Positions 32,943 through 41,766 of a stretch of 64,000 nucleotides of DNA are shown here, in pieces (the stretch's first letter is position 1; every line of letters begins with the position of its first letter). The notes beneath the pieces were generated by a model. The model did not search any database and had not been told where the DNA came from. It worked only from the letters and a program-made list of their open reading frames with translations. The translations under genes and the position numbers were made by a program. Source of the DNA: Phycisphaerales bacterium (lineage in GTDB: Bacteria > Planctomycetota > Phycisphaerae > Phycisphaerales > UBA1924); assembly GCA_023382935.1 (NCBI GenBank), contig JAHDXL010000001.1:593003-657002 (forward strand), read 5' to 3'.

Positions 32943-33839
32943 ATGGTCGCACGCATTCAGATGTTGGCGGTATTGCTGGCGGCGTGGCTGGGCGGACTGG
33001 CGCCAGCCCAGGAGGAGACGCCGGCCGAGTTGCGCAACGAGATTGCGCTGCTGCGGGAGAAGGTGGCGCTGCTCGAGGCCGAGCGCGAGCAGTTGGCGGA
33101 GAACCTGGAAGCCGCGTTGGTGGAGAACAGATCGCTGGCCGAGCGTCTCGGGCAGACCGAGGCGAAGGCGCGAGCGCTGGAGGAACAGTTGGCCCAGCGC
33201 TCGGCGGCTCCGTCGCCAGTCCAGCCCGAGCCACAGCGGGCGCCGACGCAGGCTCCCGAGCAGATCAGTCCGGCGGAGATTGCCCAGGAAGCACCCATCC
33301 CGGCCGATCCGCTGGCGTCGCCGGCTTCGCTGCTGCGGTCGCTGCGCGAGTCGTGGGAACGGTCGTTTGCCGGCCTGTCGCTGGCGTCGGACGACGCGCG
33401 AGCCGAGTACCAGCGCCGGCTGGGGCAGTGGATCGACTCGGTGCAGCGGTCGATGCACGGGAACACGCGCTGGCGGCTGCTGATCTCGGAGATTCGGCCC
33501 GGTCCGCGGAATCGTGACGCCAACGCGCGTTTCCAGGTGATCGATCCGGGAACGGGACTTCCGATCGGCAGGTCGTTCCTGGGGACGATCCCCTCGCGCA
33601 TGGTGCTGAAGATGGACGACCTGACGGGTGCGCAGTTGTGGGACGTGACGTTGACGCTCACTCCCAGGCCGAAGATCAACACCAGCCGGCTCAGCGCGGG
33701 CCCGTTCGACTATCCGCCGCTGATCGGGCCGATGGTGGAGTTTCAGTTCGAGTTTGACTGGATCGGGATGAAGCGTGTGACCGAACAGGGCGCCCCGACG
33801 CCGGACAACCCGCAGCCCGAGGGTGCTCCGAGGCCTTGA
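32943..33839 (+). CDS. Exported coiled-coil protein of unknown function
   Basis: 298 residues: signal peptide (MVARIQMLAVLLAAWLGGLAPA), then a long coiled coil at about 25-85 (AELRNEIALLREKVALLEAE, EREQLAENLEAALVEN), a Pro-rich linker, and a C-terminal globular part (about 135-280) with repeated W residues and VTLTLTPRPKINT. I do not recognise the family. It starts with GGAG upstream and is divergent from the DUF58 gene. The stop is three bases from the stop of the convergent 3D-domain gene. Confidence 0.7.
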   Translation: MVARIQMLAVLLAAWLGGLAPAQEETPAELRNEIALLREKVALLEAEREQLAENLEAALVENRSLAERLGQTEAKARALEEQLAQRSAAPSPVQPEPQRAPTQAPEQISPAEIAQEAPIPADPLASPASLLRSLRESWERSFAGLSLASDDARAEYQRRLGQWIDSVQRSMHGNTRWRLLISEIRPGPRNRDANARFQVIDPGTGLPIGRSFLGTIPSRMVLKMDDLTGAQLWDVTLTLTPRPKINTSRLSAGPFDYPPLIGPMVEFQFEFDWIGMKRVTEQGAPTPDNPQPEGAPRP

Positions 33840-33842
33840 GAG

Positions 33843-34496
33843 TTAGCGAACGCGGCGTGGGTTGGTGGCGGGCTTGCCGTCGGCGTATTCCCAGATGGTG
33901 ACCTTGAGGCGCTGTCGCCCCCACTTGCGGGCCTGGGAATGTGAGGGATACAGGACGTCGAGACGGTTGCCCTTGATCGCTTGTCCGCAGTCGAGGACGG
34001 GGACGATGTCGCCCGAGGCGTAGCCGGGGACGCTCACGATGGAACCATAGGGTAACACCCTGGGGTCGGCAGCCACGATCTGCATGGCGTTGGTGCAAAC
34101 CGAGTGGAGGGTGGCGGTCCGGCCGTCGGCGAAGTCTCCGCACGAACGGGCGTCGGGGGAATAGGCGGTGACGACCATGGTCACCACTCGGGCAGGGCGG
34201 ACCGGACGCCCGTCGAACCAGCGGATGTTCGAGGCTTGGCGGACGGGCACGTGCTCGACCACCTGTTCTTCATGCTCCGGTTCAGGATCGGCGAAGAGGT
34301 GCCCGGCGGGCAGGGCGAGGGCCTGACGGGCCGGAAGAGTCTCGACGCGGGCGAGGGGTGGAGCCGAACCGAGTTCCTTGACCACGATGGCCGAGGCGGC
34401 CGTGGCAAAGGTGGCGAAGGTCCACGCGAGAGCGGTCAGTGCCGGGTTGGCGCGCGCACGACAACCGCGCGGAGAGTTCGCCTTTGCGTATCTCAC
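33843..34496 (-). CDS. 3D domain protein (MltA-like double-psi barrel)
   Basis: 217 residues. A membrane-anchor or signal segment (ALTALAWTFATFATAASAI) is followed by a linker and a C-terminal 3D domain from about residue 105: VVTMVVTAYSPDARSCGDFAD, then SIVSVPGYASGDIVPVLDCG and GNRLDVLYPSHSQARKWGRQ, the three-Asp barrel seen at the end of MltA lytic transglycosylases and in resuscitation-promoting-like YuiC proteins. This suggests a role in peptidoglycan cleavage. The start is GTG 34496 with GGAG nine bases upstream. The family's usual Asp residues (Gly-Asp-Phe, Val-Leu-Asp, Leu-Asp) are kept. Confidence 0.85.
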   Translation of the reverse strand: MRYAKANSPRGCRARANPALTALAWTFATFATAASAIVVKELGSAPPLARVETLPARQALALPAGHLFADPEPEHEEQVVEHVPVRQASNIRWFDGRPVRPARVVTMVVTAYSPDARSCGDFADGRTATLHSVCTNAMQIVAADPRVLPYGSIVSVPGYASGDIVPVLDCGQAIKGNRLDVLYPSHSQARKWGRQRLKVTIWEYADGKPATNPRRVR

Positions 34497-34828
34497 GGTT
34501 CAAGTCTCCCGATCATCGCCTCACCCGCATCAACGTGGAGGGCAGATCCCACCCTGCACACCACGCCGCCGGGCCTGGTCCCAAAACCAAGCCCGAACGA
34601 GATCGGCAACGGGAGACACTGTAGCCCAGATTCAGGTCGGGCACACCGGAGTGGATTCGAAGGGTGCTCGGGGTTGCGCCCTGTGACGCCTGAAACGGGT
34701 GGATACACGAACACAGACCATATCACGAGTGCGCGGGACGGCTGTGCCCGAGGGACGCCGAGGGAAGGGCGGGGGCGGGGTCGCACGGTCGCGGGGCGTA
34801 GCATGTCGGCTTTGCGGAGGGTTGCCGG
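34497..34828. other. Divergent intergenic region
   Basis: 332 bp with no gene found. It holds the start regions of the 3D-domain gene and the TauE/SafE gene. TAGCAT at 34799-34804 and GGAGG at 34817-34821 precede the GTG at 34829. Nothing else stood out. Confidence 0.4.
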
Positions 34829-35716
34829 GTGTTCGTGTTCGTGGCCACGCTTCTGATCGGACTGGGGGCCGGCGTTGTCGGCGGACTTGCCGGCATCGGA
34901 GGTTCGATCATCATGCTGCCCGGGCTGGCGATTGTTCTGGGCTATGCCACGCCGGCGCGGGACGAGCACCACCTGTACATGGCGTCGGCCATGCTGGTGA
35001 ACGTGGTCGTGGCCTACTTCTCACGGGTGCAGCACGCCCGGCAGGGAGCGGTGCGGCGAGAACTGGTGCGTCCGATCCTGGCCTCGATGAGCGTGTCGAT
35101 CGTATTGGGAGTGCTGGCGGTCAACCTGTTTGACGGTACGGTGGCCAAGAACGTGCTGATTGTCTTTCTCGGGTGCTACTGCCTTTTCAATCTGTACTCG
35201 GCGGTTCGCAAACTCCCGGAGCCCGAGCCTCACCATCAATGGGGGGGCAGGTTGCTGTTGGTGAGCATCGGGTGCGTGACGGGGTTTCTCGGCGGGTTCC
35301 TTGGGATCGGCGGGGGCATCGTGATGGTGCCATTGCTGCAGATCGTGGCCAAGGTGCCGTTGAGACAGTGCATCGCGGCCAGCGCGGCGGTGATGTGGGT
35401 GACGGCGCTGATCGGTTCGGTGACCAAACTGGCCCTGCTGCACACGCACGGGCAACACTGGCTGGACGCGCTGGCGATCGCGGGGCCGATGGGGCTGGGA
35501 GCGGTGGCCGGGGCGCGGTTCGGCGCGTGGTGCACGCACCGGCTGCACCTGCCATATCTCAAGGTCGCGATTTCGGTGATTCTCGGGGCGTCGGCGGTGA
35601 AGATGGCGTACGACAGCCTGACACAGTTCAAGGCCCGCCAGACTGACAGCGCCGCGGTCGAACAGACGCCGGGCGGGCAGGAGCCGACAGCCCTGACGCG
35701 GCCGGAAAGCCCCTGA
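34829..35716 (+). CDS. TauE/SafE family sulfite exporter-like permease
   Basis: 295 residues with about eight transmembrane helices in two similar halves, each starting with a Gly-rich motif: LIGLGAGVVGGLAGIGGSII and CVTGFLGGFLGIGGGIVMVP. This is the TSUP family, which exports or imports sulfite, sulfonates or other small anions. The start is GTG 34829 with GGAGG eight bases upstream. No sulfur metabolism gene is adjacent, so the substrate is not known. A hydrophilic tail of about 30 residues follows the last helix. Confidence 0.9.
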   Translation: MFVFVATLLIGLGAGVVGGLAGIGGSIIMLPGLAIVLGYATPARDEHHLYMASAMLVNVVVAYFSRVQHARQGAVRRELVRPILASMSVSIVLGVLAVNLFDGTVAKNVLIVFLGCYCLFNLYSAVRKLPEPEPHHQWGGRLLLVSIGCVTGFLGGFLGIGGGIVMVPLLQIVAKVPLRQCIAASAAVMWVTALIGSVTKLALLHTHGQHWLDALAIAGPMGLGAVAGARFGAWCTHRLHLPYLKVAISVILGASAVKMAYDSLTQFKARQTDSAAVEQTPGGQEPTALTRPESP

Positions 35717-35804
35717 GAACCCGGCACGCGGTATGCACGTAGTCTGACGCGGAAAGGGCTGGGTGCCTTCTCCAAACAAAGAGGAGACGCTCAAAGAGGT
35801 CATC

Positions 35805-36647
35805 ATGCACGGATTTGTGAACAATGCGAAGACGGCGATCCTGCTGGGCGCGCTCATGGGCCTGTTCGTGGCCGTGGGCGGCGCGATCGGGCAGGAATAC
35901 CTGTGGATGGGGCTGATTTTCGGCGGGATCGTGAACCTCATCGCGTTCTTCTTTTCGGACAAGATCGCGATTGCGGCGATGCGCGGGCGCGAACTGACGC
36001 CGGAGACGGGCGGCGACCTGTATCGCATGGTCGATCGGCTGCGCCAACGCGCCGGGCTGCCGATGCCGCGGGTGTACCTGTGCCCGCATCAGGCGCCCAA
36101 TGCGTTTGCGACCGGGCGCAGCCCGCGCAAGGCGGCGGTGGCGTTTACGCAGGGGGCGATTGACCTGCTGTCGCCGCACGAGTTGGAAGGGGTGGCGGCG
36201 CACGAGTTGGCGCACATCAAGAACCGGGACACGCTGATTTCGACCGTGGCCGCGATGATCGCGGGGACGCTGGCGTTCATTGCGCAGTACGGGTTCTTCT
36301 TCATGATGGGCAACCGTCGCGAGGGCGGGAACCCACTGGTGATGTTCGGGGCGATTCTGCTCGGCGCGATCGGGGCGGCGTTGATTCGGGCGATGATCAG
36401 CCGGACGCGGGAGTTTGAGGCCGACGCGGACGGGGCGGCGATCGCCGGCTCGCCGAACGGGCTGATGAGCGCGCTGCAGAAACTCGAGGTGTATGCGAAG
36501 CGGATTCCGCTGGACCAGCCGAACCCGGCGCAGAACAACCTGTTCATCGTGGAGCCGTTCTCGGGCGGAGGGCAGACGCTGGTGAACCTGTTTGCGACGC
36601 ACCCGCCGACGGAGAAGCGGCTGGCGGCGCTGGCGCGGCTGCGGTAG
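35805..36647 (+). CDS. htpX: HtpX zinc metalloprotease homolog
   Basis: HtpX is an inner membrane M48 protease that cleaves misfolded membrane proteins. 280 residues: two N-terminal helices (AILLGALMGLFVAVGGAIG, GLIFGGIVNLIAFFF), the metal site HELAH around His133, a pair of further helices (AAMIAGTLAFIAQYGFFFMM, LLGAIGAALIRAMI), and the third zinc ligand in REFEADADGAA. The end PPTEKRLAAL is typical. ATG 35805 is chosen for the GAGG upstream and family alignment; a GTG at 35763 would add 14 residues. Confidence 0.95.
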   Translation: MHGFVNNAKTAILLGALMGLFVAVGGAIGQEYLWMGLIFGGIVNLIAFFFSDKIAIAAMRGRELTPETGGDLYRMVDRLRQRAGLPMPRVYLCPHQAPNAFATGRSPRKAAVAFTQGAIDLLSPHELEGVAAHELAHIKNRDTLISTVAAMIAGTLAFIAQYGFFFMMGNRREGGNPLVMFGAILLGAIGAALIRAMISRTREFEADADGAAIAGSPNGLMSALQKLEVYAKRIPLDQPNPAQNNLFIVEPFSGGGQTLVNLFATHPPTEKRLAALARLR

Positions 36648-36685
36648 TGGGACCGGCTTCCAGCCGGTGGGCATCACGCCGCTGC

Positions 36686-38089
36686 TCAATCGTTCGAGTA
36701 ACTGTCGAGGAAGGTGGCAACGTCATCGGCGGTTTGGGCCGTGTCGAGGTTCAGGTCGGTCATCGCCTCGGCACTGGTGTAGTCGATGAGGTTGAGTGCC
36801 GCGTCGATGGTTTCGATGTTCCCGTCGCCGTTCCAGTCGGCGGGAAGTGTGTACTTTGTCACCTCTCCGACGGCCTCGCGCGCATTCATCAGACCAGCAC
36901 CCGTCGACTGGTCGTAGCCCGGTACTCCGATGTTGGTCGCCGTGACTTCGAGAATGTACTTCAAGGCTTCGAAGGTCAGCGCGGGATTGACGCCGAGCAT
37001 GAGCGCGACCATGCCGGGCACCTGCGGCGAGGCCCACGAGGTTCCAGCAACGTTTTCGTTGAGAAACCCGTAGAGAGCCCCGGGCGGACTCTGCGTCTGG
37101 TCGTACACAAAGGTGGCGATCATGTCCTCGATCGGGGCAACAACACTGAGCACGGGCAGCGGGGTGCAGGTCGGGTCGTCCGGATCGGCCAGAGCTTCCC
37201 AGCACACGCCAACATCGTTGCCGGTGATCGCAATGATAATACACCCGCGCGCGTGGGCTTTGTCGATAGCGCGGTTGAGCACGTTATTGTCATCGCAGAA
37301 GACGTTCGCATTGTTGTATTTGGCGATTCCGTCGGTGGCGGTGCAGATGACCCGTGCCCTTACAGGATTCCACCCGGAATCAACATCTTCACTCTGTTCG
37401 GGGTTCCAGCCAGCGGCGGAATGAATGCTCGCGGCGACCGGCCCAGCGGTGGCACGGCAACTGTTGGTGCAGTCTTGCCTGGTGTTGCGATGAAAGGTCG
37501 CGACCCTCAGAACCAGCAGCCTGCAATCCCAGCATACCCCGGCAATACCTTCGGCGTTTTGCGCGTAGGCGCCGGCAATACCCGCGACGATGGTGCCGTG
37601 CGGCAGTATACCTGGCTGAATCGCCCAAAGCCTGTCCTGCACGTCGGTTGGCCCGCCTTCGGGGTCAGGGGGTCGTCGATGGAGGAAACGCAGTCGCAGC
37701 CTGCGCATGCGGGAAACCCCTCCTGAACAAATGTCGCGCTCGCCGGGTGGAGTTTCCATGGCACCACGCCATCCCCACCAAACTCGTGGTGATCCATGTT
37801 AATGCCGCTGTCGATGAGTGCAATCGTGCGGTTGGGGTTGTTGTGGTCAACCGTGTAAGGCTGGTCGTAACCCACCAGTCGCCACGCATAGGTCACCTTG
37901 GTCGTGTGCAGCCAGTGCTGCCCATACGGCGAGAGGCTCGATGGCGAGAAGTGCGGGTCATTGAGCAGCGTGATCGGCTCGATGCCCTGGTACCCTCCTC
38001 CGATCTGACCGTACACCCCCCCCCACGGGAAGGAAAACAAGGCCGAACACGACCGCCCCCAGCAACCGAACTGCCGACCAACCAAACAT
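36686..38089 (-). pseudogene. Subtilisin-like (S8) protease with dockerin, broken by two frameshifts
   Basis: The parts of one secreted protease lie in three frames. Frame A (start ATG 38089, GGAGGA upstream) gives the signal peptide MFGWSAVRLLGAVVFGLVFL. A tract of nine G on this strand (38016-38024) breaks it; with eight G it would continue into frame B. Frame B carries ALIDSGINMDHHEFGGDG with the catalytic Asp. A run of five C (37668-37672) breaks again; with six it joins frame C. Frame C holds the catalytic His (HGTIVAGIAGAY), the Ser motif GTSWASP, and a terminal dockerin-like repeat (NGDGNIETIDAALNLIDY, then LNLDTAQTADD). A full product would be about 468 residues. Either a true decayed or phase-variable gene or sequencing error; see the neighbouring broken gene. 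Confidence 0.85.
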
Positions 38090-38186
38090 GGATTCCTCCG
38101 ATCTGGTTGACACGCCCCGGAAACTGTTGCACGATAGAGGAAACACGCTCCGTACGCAAGTCGAAAACTCAGGGGGGGTGATAGCG

Positions 38187-38939
38187 ATGCTGCGAAGGCT
38201 GACTCAAATCGCCGTATTGGCCGGGGTGCCGGTCGTCGCGCCAGCCCTGGCGCAGGCACAGGAACACATGTTCCGCACCTGGTTTGAAGCGCCAGAGTCG
38301 GTCATGGCCGGCGATACGTTTCAAGTGTGGTTGTGGGCAAAGTATGAAGTCAATGGCGTGCCGATACTGGGCATCGAAGGGCGATATTTGAATGGCGTGT
38401 ATGCCAGCGTCGAAACGGCGGGTTCACTCGGATCGCTCGATCATCTGTCTCCTGTTCTCGCTGGGTTCTACAGGCTCAGCCCCGGAACATCCGACGGCGC
38501 GTGACTGAGGGATTTTATGGTCTTTCAAGGGGAAGGCTGGCCTGTTCAACCTGTAGATTATAACAACCCACTGCCGGTGGCGATGTTCGAAGTGACAACC
38601 GTCGGAGCAAACCGAGGTACGTTAGAGTTCTTCCTTCGTGCGCCGTCCAGCATGCCTGTACCCTACCTTGTCTGGTTGGATTATCATGAAGACCTCGTCA
38701 TTGCGACCGCTGACCAGGGGACCGGTGACGTGGACCTGTTGGCCGGCCTGACCACATCGCCGATTTCCGTCCGCGTCATCCCCGCGCCGGCGGGCGTAGT
38801 GATCTTGGTGCTGGGCGAACTCGTCCGCGGCGGGCGGCGGAGGCGGTCTTCGCGTCACGATCCCCAAGAAGTGTCGCTGGTGGATGGATCGCTCCCTTTC
38901 GATCGGGCCTGCTTCAATCGTTGTCGACCGATGCGATGA
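38187..38939 (+). pseudogene. PEP-CTERM-type exported protein interrupted by an in-frame stop
   Basis: The frame starts at ATG 38187 with a signal peptide (MLRRLTQIAVLAGVPVVAPALA) and reads to a TGA at 38502-38504. The same frame then continues without a break through LRDFMVFQGEGWPVQPVDYN to a PEP-CTERM-like tail (VIPAPAGVVILVLGEL, then RGGRRRR), followed by about 25 extra residues before a stop at 38939. Both halves fit one exported beta-rich protein. The cause is a single stop codon, not a frame change. Selenocysteine is unlikely with no SECIS or other support. It is next to the broken subtilisin and divergent from it. Confidence 0.75.
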
Positions 38940-38959
38940 CCTCCCGCTCGCGCGGGAGG
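38940..38959. terminator. GC-rich hairpin, possible terminator
   Basis: CCTCCCGC with GCGGGAGG around a TCGC loop, directly after the broken PEP-CTERM gene. No T-run follows. Confidence 0.45.
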
Positions 38960-39019
38960 CTCTGATCTCCCTCGCCGGCGCTTCGGGCTCGCTTCGCTCC
39001 GTCCCTTCGTGCCTTCCAG

Positions 39020-39025
39020 TACAAT
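39020..39025 (+). promoter_or_regulatory. -10 element TACAAT
   Basis: TACAAT lies 35 nt before ATG 39061, which has its own GGAGG site, so this is a conventional leadered promoter. Confidence 0.4.
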
Positions 39026-39060
39026 GCGCTTCCGCGCTTGCGGGGACATGGAGGGTCGAC

Positions 39061-39801
39061 ATGAATCGCGCGATCAATCGTCTGGTGCTCTTGGGTGTCG
39101 TGATGCCGATGCTGGTGCTTGCTTCGTGCGGGCAGAAGCGGGCGGCGTCGTTGTTCAACGGGACTGATCTGGCGGGATGGCATGCGGACGTGCCGGCGGC
39201 CGACGGCGGCGCGAGCGTGCCCCCGAGTTTCGTGGCGCGGGACGGTCTGCTGGTGAGCATGGGCAACCCGCCGGGGCACCTGATCACGGACGAGTCGTAC
39301 CAGGACTATCGGCTGGACATCGAGTATCGGTTCCCGGGCGAGGCGGGCAACTGCGGGGTGCTGGTGCACTTGTCGAGGCCGCGGGCGTTGTACGGGATGT
39401 TCCCGGCTTCGATCGAGGTGCAGATGCACTCGGGGAACGCGGGGGATTTCTGGTGCATCGGGGAGAACATCAAGGTGGAGAACATGGCGGCGCGGCGCGG
39501 GGGGCCGCCGGAGAAATGGGGCGGCGGGCCCGAGGATTCGCGGCGGATTCTCAACCTGACCGACGGGAGCGAGAACCCTGTGGGTGAGTGGAACCGCATG
39601 GTGATCGAGGCGCTGGGAGGCCGGCTGCGTGTGTGGGTGAACGGCGACCTGGTGAATGACGGGTTTGAGTGCACGGCGACGAGCGGGCAGATCGCGCTGC
39701 AGGCCGAGGGATCGGTGGTGGAGTTCCGGAAACTGGAGATGAAGCCGATCAAGAAGTTGAGCGAGCCGGAGTGCGGCGCCAAGTGGGTGGCGGGGAAGTG
39801 A
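39061..39801 (+). CDS. 3-keto-disaccharide hydrolase-like (DUF1080) lipoprotein
   Basis: 246 residues. The lipobox LASC (cysteine at residue 23) follows a hydrophobic signal. The single domain is DUF1080/3-keto-disaccharide hydrolase-like: SLFNGTDLAGWHAD at the start, YQDYRLDIEYRFPGEAGNCG, GVLVHLS, SIEVQMHSGNAGDFWCI, NRMVIEALGGRLRVWVNGDL and a closing beta strand pair. Planctomycetes have large families of these; the characterised members cleave oxidised disaccharides or act as laminin-G-like sugar binders. ATG 39061 has GGAGG upstream. It should sit at the membrane facing the periplasm. Confidence 0.88.
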   Translation: MNRAINRLVLLGVVMPMLVLASCGQKRAASLFNGTDLAGWHADVPAADGGASVPPSFVARDGLLVSMGNPPGHLITDESYQDYRLDIEYRFPGEAGNCGVLVHLSRPRALYGMFPASIEVQMHSGNAGDFWCIGENIKVENMAARRGGPPEKWGGGPEDSRRILNLTDGSENPVGEWNRMVIEALGGRLRVWVNGDLVNDGFECTATSGQIALQAEGSVVEFRKLEMKPIKKLSEPECGAKWVAGK

Positions 39802-39854
39802 GAACCTCAATGACGAGGCGAGGGTGCGGGCCCGCGTTTCATGGATGCCAAAGG

Positions 39855-39878
39855 AGCCCCCCGCGGGCGCGGGGGGCT
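39855..39878. terminator. Strong hairpin between convergent genes
   Basis: Perfect 10-bp stem AGCCCCCCGC (39855-39864) with GCGGGGGGCT (39869-39878), loop GGGC. It lies between the stops at 39801 and 39941. Confidence 0.55.
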
Positions 39879-39940
39879 CTGATTATGGTTCGCGATGTGA
39901 GCCCATCGGCTGGGAGAGCCCATCTACCCAGAGGCACATA

Positions 39941-41611
39941 TCAGCCCCAGAAGTAGTGCCACTGCCAGGTAAGGTCGACGTGCTGGCCGGGGTCGAGTTG
40001 GAGTTCCCACTTGACACGGGCGGCACCATTGAGTCGGCTCCACCACCAGGGCCAGCCATACCAGCGGTACCACTGGAAGTTGGGGTTGCTCCAGTCGAGG
40101 TCGGTGTAGAAGTCGATCTGTTCGACCTTGCCGTCGTGTGAGGCGCCGTCGCCCAGGCCGAGGACGAACTTGGTGACTTCGAGTTTGACGGGGCGGGTTT
40201 TGTAGTTTGTGATCGCGGCGGCGCCTTCGAGGTTGATGCGCGCGTAGGTGTGGTCGTTCCAGCGGAGGCCATCCTGGGCGCGGGTGGTTTCCTTCTGCGA
40301 GGTTTCGACGCGGATGTCGACGGCCTTGGTGACATCGAGGTCGACCTTGGCCGACTTTGCGGTGTACTTCAGCAAGCCCTGAGCGAGTGGGCGTCCGTCG
40401 CGGATGATGAGGGCCGGGGCGGTGGTGAAGGGGTGATCGGTGGAGTTGGTCATGCGCAGGACGTGGGTGGCGGTGGGCTTGCTGAGCATGGCGGCGATCT
40501 GCCGCTGCTGGTCGGTGTTGAAGTACTGCCAGGCCTCGGTGGGCGGTGCGACGGGCAGGGTGAGGGTATAGACCGGCTCGAAAGGGACTTCGGCCGAGGC
40601 GATGGGGACGACGAGGCGCTCGCCCTTGCGGAGGGTGAGATGTTCGAGATGGAAGACGTAGAGGTCTTCCGTGCTTTCGGAGCCTCCGACTTCGATGTCG
40701 GCGGGCGGGGCGCCGTCATCGCTGACATAGCCGCCTGCGCCGCCGCGAGCACGAGATTCGCCCATGCGGGCGGTCTGCGACATGATGGCGTTGCTGAGGG
40801 CGTAGGCGGTCTGGTCGGCGCGGCCGAAGAATTGACCGAGCGGCGCGATCTGCTCCTGGAGCGCGATGGGGTCGATGGTGTCGGCGAAGGCGAAGGTGGG
40901 GACGCCGACGACGAGATGGGCGGAGACGTCTTCGAGGTCGGCCAGTTCATTGACGAGGGTGGCCTGGAGTTCGATGCGGGCGGTGTCGTCGTCAAGGAGG
41001 GTGACGCGGTAGGAGGGGATCCAGCGCAAGCCTCTCTGGATGTACATCATGCCGACGTCGGCCTGTTTGGCAGGGGAGTTTTGCCATGCCAGATCGATGG
41101 AGAGTCGGTTGCGCAGCACGGTGGTGCGCTGGCGGGCCTGCGCGGCGGAGGCGTCGGTGAAGTGGACGCGGCGGATGTCGGACAGAGGGATGGCGACGAG
41201 GGTGTCGCTCTGGATGAGGGCCGTGCCCGAGACGCTGCCCACGACCTTGACCAGCGTGCCAGTGACGGTGTTGGCGTCCATGAGCGTGACGGTCATGTGC
41301 TCGCCGATGCTCAACAGGAGCAGGTCTGTGAGATTGCCGGGGTCGACCTCGATGGGCTCTTCGACGGTGCCGGCCTTGACGCTGCGCAGCGTGGCGCCGT
41401 CCTGATTCTCGAAGGCCCAGAAGGTGCCGAGAATGGGCTGGGGGAGTTCCTCCAGCGTGACATCGCCGGCTTCGTTGGTGGGCATGGAGCCCGAGTGCAG
41501 AACCATGGCGTGCCCGTCCTTGAAGATGGTGACTTCGCGGATGGGAAGCGTTTCCTTCGCGATGGCGTGGCCGGCGAGCAGGACAAGAGCGAGCAATGCG
41601 GTGCGCTGCAT
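39941..41611 (-). CDS. Exported DUF4139-like protein
   Basis: 556 residues. A signal peptide (MQRTALLALVLLAGHAIA) is followed by an N-terminal beta domain (REVTIFKDGHAMVLHSGS) and a central and C-terminal part typical of DUF4139-like mucoidy-inhibitor-type proteins: GLRWIPSYRVTLLDDDTARI, ATLVNELADLEDVSAHLVVG, and ITNYKTRPVKLEVTKFVLG. The last residues are very Trp-rich (WYRWYGWPWWWSRLN). The start ATG 41611 has AAGGAGG upstream. The biological role in bacteria is unclear; export is certain from the signal. Confidence 0.8.
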   Translation of the reverse strand: MQRTALLALVLLAGHAIAKETLPIREVTIFKDGHAMVLHSGSMPTNEAGDVTLEELPQPILGTFWAFENQDGATLRSVKAGTVEEPIEVDPGNLTDLLLLSIGEHMTVTLMDANTVTGTLVKVVGSVSGTALIQSDTLVAIPLSDIRRVHFTDASAAQARQRTTVLRNRLSIDLAWQNSPAKQADVGMMYIQRGLRWIPSYRVTLLDDDTARIELQATLVNELADLEDVSAHLVVGVPTFAFADTIDPIALQEQIAPLGQFFGRADQTAYALSNAIMSQTARMGESRARGGAGGYVSDDGAPPADIEVGGSESTEDLYVFHLEHLTLRKGERLVVPIASAEVPFEPVYTLTLPVAPPTEAWQYFNTDQQRQIAAMLSKPTATHVLRMTNSTDHPFTTAPALIIRDGRPLAQGLLKYTAKSAKVDLDVTKAVDIRVETSQKETTRAQDGLRWNDHTYARINLEGAAAITNYKTRPVKLEVTKFVLGLGDGASHDGKVEQIDFYTDLDWSNPNFQWYRWYGWPWWWSRLNGAARVKWELQLDPGQHVDLTWQWHYFWG

Positions 41612-41683
41612 GGTGAACCTCCTTGCCTAGTGATACCAAATCGAAGCGTGGGCGGGCGTCACCGGTGCGTAACAGGCGAGAGA

Positions 41684-41720
41684 ACAAAACGAAAGCCCGG
41701 CCGCTCGAGAGCGACCGGGC
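41684..41720 (-). terminator. Rho-independent terminator of the metalloprotease gene
   Basis: On the minus strand, stem GCCCGGTCGCT.../...GCGGCCGGGC (41695-41720) is followed by TTTCGTTTTG. It lies 46 bp after the metalloprotease stop. Confidence 0.8.
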
Positions 41721-41766
41721 GTCTGGGCTGGGTTGCATCCCGTCGGGAAATGACTAGGCGACGGGG

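Noticed and set aside
38502-38504. Selenocysteine insertion at the in-frame TGA
   Set aside because: No SECIS-like hairpin was recognised directly downstream, no selenoprotein family match, and the neighbour gene is also broken.
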